From: Salticus scenicus
Lineage: Eukaryota > Arthropoda > Arachnida > Araneae > Salticidae
DNA: 64,000 nt
Assembly: GCA_963930645.1 (NCBI GenBank)
Contig: OZ005652.1
Coordinates: 357,289,602-357,353,601 of the forward strand
Direction of reading: 5' to 3'
Under the pieces are notes generated by a model. The model did no database searches and had not been told where the DNA came from. It saw nothing but the letters and a program-made list of their open reading frames with translations. The translations under genes and the position numbers were made by a program. This document shows, piece by piece, positions 60,458 through 64,000 of this stretch (its first letter is position 1; the number at the start of each line of letters is the position of its first letter).

Positions 60458-61730
60458 AATTAGCTGAGATGCAAAAGAAAACCTGATCAGGACACTTTAA
60501 ATTGTAAATCAGGTGAAATCTCGAATTCCACTTTCGATAATGTAAAAGAACTTTAAAATATCTTTCGAACGATGTATTAAAAATAATTTAATCATAATTA
60601 GAATATGAAATATTGAAATTAATATTACAGCGCCATCTGGCGGTAGAAATTTCTGTAATCTATTGTTCCATTCCAGATCAACAAAGCTTTCAAATGATGT
60701 ATTACTCATGAAATTATTTTAATTAGTAGATGAGATACAAAAGAAAACCTAATCAGGACACCTCAAAACGTGTAAATAGGGTGAAATCTCGAATTCCATT
60801 TTCGATAATGCAAAAGTACTTTAAAATGTGTATCAACTAAAATAAGCTTTCAAATGATGTATTACTTATGAATTTTTTTAATTAATAATTGAGATACAAA
60901 AAAAAAACTGATTCAGGGCACCTCAAAACGTGTAAATCTGGTGAAAACTTTCAATAATTTAAAAGAACTTTAAAATATCTTTCGAATGCTGTATTAAAAA
61001 TAATTTAATCATAATTAGAAATTGAAATATTGAAATTTTAAAATATTACAGCGCCATCTGGCGGTACAAATTTCTGTATTCCACTGTTCGAAAAGCTTTC
61101 TAATGATGTATTACTTACGAAATTATTTTAATTAGTAGCTGAGATACAAAAGAAAACTAATTCAGGAGACCTCAAAACGTGTAAATCTGGTGAAAACTGT
61201 CGATAATATAAAAGAACTTTAAAATATCTTTCGAATGATGCATTAAAAATAATTTAATCATAATTAGAAATTGAAATATTGAAATTTGAATGTATTACAG
61301 CGCCATCTGGCGGTAGAAATTTCTGTAATCCACTGTTCGATTCCAAATCAAAAAAAGCTTTCTAATGATCTATTACTTATAAAATTATTTTAATTAGTAG
61401 CTGAGATAAAAAAAAAATAAACCTAATTAGGACACCTCAAAACGTGTAAATCGGGTGAAATCTCGAATTCCATTTTCGATAATGTAAAAGTACTTTAAAA
61501 TGTGTATCAAGTCAACAAAGCTTTCAAATGATGTATTACTTATGAAATTTTTTTAAATTAATTTCTGAGATATAAAAGAAAACTGATTCAGGACACCTCA
61601 AAACGTGTAAATCTGGTGAAAACTTTCGATAATTTAAAAGAACTTTAAAATATCTTTCGAATGATGTATTCAAAATAATTTAATCATAATTAGAAATTGA
61701 AATAATGAAATATTGAAATTATAACAAATA
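60458..61730. repeat. array of alternating long and short units
   Basis: Unit starts (aattag...gagatacaaaagaaaac) at about 60458, 60721, 60880, 61130, 61392 and 61556 give spacings of 263, 159, 250, 262 and 164. Long units contain cagcgccatctggcggt; short ones lack that part. The pattern is long, short, long, long, short, then a truncated unit. Confidence 0.8.
60627..61316 (-). promoter_or_regulatory. three CTCF-like motifs in the long units
   Basis: 60627-60646, 61048-61066 and 61297-61316 read ACCGCCAGATGGCGCTGT on the minus strand. The inner part CCAGATGGCGCT is close to the CTCF core, and CCGCCAGATGGCG is also nearly self-complementary. Confidence 0.3.
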
Positions 61731-62226
61731 ATTAGCAATAAATTAAAATTGCGACTATAATTTGAGATTTAAACTATCCTATCTCTCAAGTTGGATCGAA
61801 CTGCACATGGTGTGCGAATTTTATTATAATCGGTTAAGTGGTTTAGGAGTCCATTGAGGACAAACATTGTGACACGAGATTTATATATATTAAGATATAT
61901 ATGTATATATATAAGTGAAATTATTTAATATAACAATAATTCAATAATTTAGATTTAATAAATACATTGCATAATTTATACATAGCTACAGCAATTAATC
62001 CAAATTATTAGTTCATATATTGAATAACGACGAATTTATATATCGAAAGCTTATTTTTAATTATAAACCTTAAATTGGATAACTATATTTTTTTTACATA
62101 AAATATTACGGAAAAAGAAAGAAAGAAACATTCATTTTGTCATATCTTACTTTTTTTTTTTTTTTTTTTTTTTTTTATAAAAAATATTTAATAAAACTAA
62201 AGACGTAAAACCTAATTTATTATTAC

Positions 62227-62355
62227 CTTTACTTGTTCTCCGACTCCTTCGAAGTTTCACAGTAATTCCGATGATTAATGCTACAATCAGAATTCCCCCT
62301 ACCACGGCTCCAACAACGAATAGTATAAAATCTTCATCAGGACTCCATCCTTCAT
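62227..62355 (-). CDS. transmembrane exon of a type I single-pass membrane protein
   Basis: Acceptor at cttattag behind a pyrimidine tract and donor aaag before gtaata. Only the frame entered in phase 1 is open. It encodes an acidic juxtamembrane stub EGWSPDEDF, then about 23 hydrophobic residues (ILFVVGAVVGGILIVALIIG and ITV) with small-residue GAVVGG that could favour helix packing, then KLRRSRRTSK as the cytoplasmic stop-transfer signal. This gives an N-outside, C-inside topology. All ectodomain exons lie beyond the window, so whether this is an Ig/FNIII adhesion receptor or another type cannot be told. The open frame and its phase agree with the four downstream exons. Confidence 0.85.
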
Positions 62356-63743
62356 CTAATAAGAAGTAAAAAAAAAAAAGAATATTGTATCAAGATAAGA
62401 GGATTTCATTTTTCATTGGCTCCGATCAATAGTATTGAAATTGCATTTCATTTTTTTTTTTTTTTTTTTTCATTTTTAATTAAAATTACTGTAGAAGTAG
62501 CCATAAAAAAGAACTTCAATTTTTATGAAAAATGTTACATCTTTTCTAAGAATAGGAATTTAGAAAAATCGATAAAATAGATGAAAAAAAGGTATTCTAC
62601 GCTACGTTATTTAGTTAATCATGCTATTTGAAATATATTTTTACGTTATTTTTTCCCAAAGTACTTCATATTTTATGCAAATTTATGTAAAGTTACCTAC
62701 ATATCTGAAAAAAAAAAAAAATCTGTAGTATATAAATATGAATTCTTACATTGTACATACAGCAATAAACTATAAAATATTCTGTAGCACAGTCTCTCTG
62801 TCTTTGAATTATCACGTAAATTTTTATATCATTTAAATATATATATAAGATGAATAATTATATAGCTGATATTTTCTTTTAAAATGTTAAAATGCTATTA
62901 AAGTATTTTTTTTTTTTTTAATTACATTTTTCTTAAATATAAAATACTTCAGAATGCACACAAATTACGGGGAAAAATAAATAAAAAGATTTGTGTATAA
63001 TATATTCATATAAATACTTTAATTATACATACAGCAATAAAATATAAAATCTTTTGTAGCACAATCTCTCTGTCTTCGAATTATCACGTAATATTTATGA
63101 TATTTAAATATATATATATATATATAAGATGAATAATTATATAGCAGATATTTCCTTTAAAAATGTTAAAGTATTTTTTTATTCCTTTTTTTTTTTTTTT
63201 TTTTTAATATAATATACTTAAGAATGCACAGAAATTGCGGGAAATGTTCAAAGCAAAGAAATCTGTAATACATATTTAAAAATAATTAAGACATCAATAA
63301 TATTTAAAAAGCTTGAAATTATTTTGATGATTTTTAAAAAGCAATTTTTAAACACAGCTTATGTCATTAACTATATTTTTAATGCATAATTTCTGTTAAT
63401 TAAATTTGCCAATATTTCACTTATAATTAGTTTGATATCGGTAGAAGTATAAAGAAATAGGAAAATGAAACTATTAAGTAGATTTGATAAAATAAAAGTT
63501 TAAGTTACACAAAAAATAGGCAAACTATTTATTCTAAATTCAACAATACAGAGCAAATTGGATATATACATTTATGTAACGATGCATGGATATTTCCCAT
63601 TTAAAAAAAAAAAAAAAAATTACTTCAAGATATGCTTTAGAAAAAAAAAGGCATAAAATGATAATCATTCATATACTGAAGACTCAGTATTCCCATATTT
63701 TAAGCGCGTTTATTCTTTTGTCTCCACAATTTCTAAACGACAG

Positions 63744-63778
<35 letters not shown>

Positions 63779-63877
63779 CGTGAAAACCTTCAAGAAAATC
63801 TCTTTTTAAAAATAGTAGTAACAATATAATAAAACGCAAGTAAAAATAATGGGACGGTGAATGCATGAATATATGAG

Positions 63878-63928
<51 letters not shown>

Positions 63929-64000
63929 GTAAATCTAAACAGAAATATATTTTTTTATATTATAGATTCAAAAGTATATTTGCTAATTTTATCCATTTTT
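62356..64000 (-). other. upstream intron of the receptor gene
   Basis: No further exon was recognised. Besides the duplication at 62754-63243 it holds T runs (62451-62470, 63188-63205) and (TA)n at 63749-63777 and about 63881-63926. Confidence 0.5.
62754..63243. repeat. tandem duplication, 272-bp period
   Basis: tacatacagcaataaa at 62754 recurs at 63026. Both copies go on through agcacagtctctctgtctt (or its close variant), aattatcacgtaa, taagatgaataattatatag and gaatgcacac or gaatgcacag. Two units, moderately diverged, just upstream of the transmembrane exon. Confidence 0.85.

Larger units (their letters stand above)
59902..61893 (+). repeat. 2-kb element with two kinds of internal tandem repeats
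   Basis: Starts ctagcaggctacgcccgctt and ends near cggttaagtggtttaggagt, then gacaaacattgtgac, the same style of ends as the repeat at 33205-36505. The left third has three GC-rich units (60034-60410), the rest an array of six units (60458-61730). No coding capacity. Superfamily unknown; the layout recalls Helentron/DINE-like elements. Confidence 0.55.
56425..62226 (-). other. intron between transmembrane exon and microexon
   Basis: 5.8 kb, almost entirely repeats: tandem-repeat elements (57125-57954, 59902-61893), a duplicated 52-bp unit, and a TIR-bounded segment (58585-59896). No extra exon was found. Confidence 0.6.

Overview
The window looks like a piece of a large, strongly AT-rich arthropod genome, most likely a chelicerate and plausibly a spider. 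Reasons: eukaryotic splice sites with very long introns, dense (TA)n, (CA)n and poly-A/T runs, many Tc1/mariner-type and TTAA-flanked elements, tRNA-derived short repeats, and no sign of bacterial gene packing. The organism call is inference; no host rRNA or mitochondrial marker is present.

The only host gene I can support lies on the minus strand and spans almost the whole window. Five exons can be threaded in one reading frame: a transmembrane exon (62227-62355), a 28-nt microexon (56397-56424), and cytoplasmic-tail exons at 54033-54127, 3868-4001 and 1827-2006. They encode the C-terminal 188 or so residues of a type I single-pass membrane protein: an acidic extracellular stub, a hydrophobic helix, a KLRRSRR stop-transfer cluster, a Ser/Pro/Glu-rich tail and a C-terminal QTDV that fits a class I PDZ ligand. 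The ectodomain lies beyond position 64000, so the family cannot be named. One intron is about 50 kb.

The rest is intronic and is mostly repeat. From left to right: simple repeats and 3' flank (1-1.8 kb); a hairpin-ended repeat (4.5-5.2 kb) and a Tc3-like transposase relic (5.9-6.2 kb); a palindromic MITE and an inverted tRNA-like SINE pair (7.5-8.2 kb); a minisatellite split by a dead mariner and by a 2.25-kb giant palindrome carrying a gene fragment in both arms (8.4-12.4 kb); duplicated SINE-like units and a hairpin element (15.7-17.0 kb); a 2.9-kb long-TIR element with a decayed cysteine-containing gene (18.2-21.1 kb); two hairpin MITEs of one family (22.2 and 27.2 kb) around a 1.9-kb TA-flanked element (23.5-25.4 kb).

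It continues with: an inverted-repeat-bounded segment with a promoter-like stretch (29.2-30.6 kb); a complete but inactivated Tc1-like element (31.75-33.18 kb); a composite repeat (33.2-36.5 kb); assorted MITEs (38.5, 41.4, 44.4, 45.6, 47.6, 50.0 kb); a TA-flanked element (55.1-55.7 kb); tandem-repeat-cored elements (40.2, 57.1 and 59.9-61.9 kb).

The most interesting signals are the splice logic of the receptor tail (a frame-changing microexon paired with a neighbour so that the two together can be skipped in frame), repeated CTCF-like motifs carried by several unrelated repeats, the giant palindrome, and a family of elements that combine terminal hairpins with internal tandem repeats.
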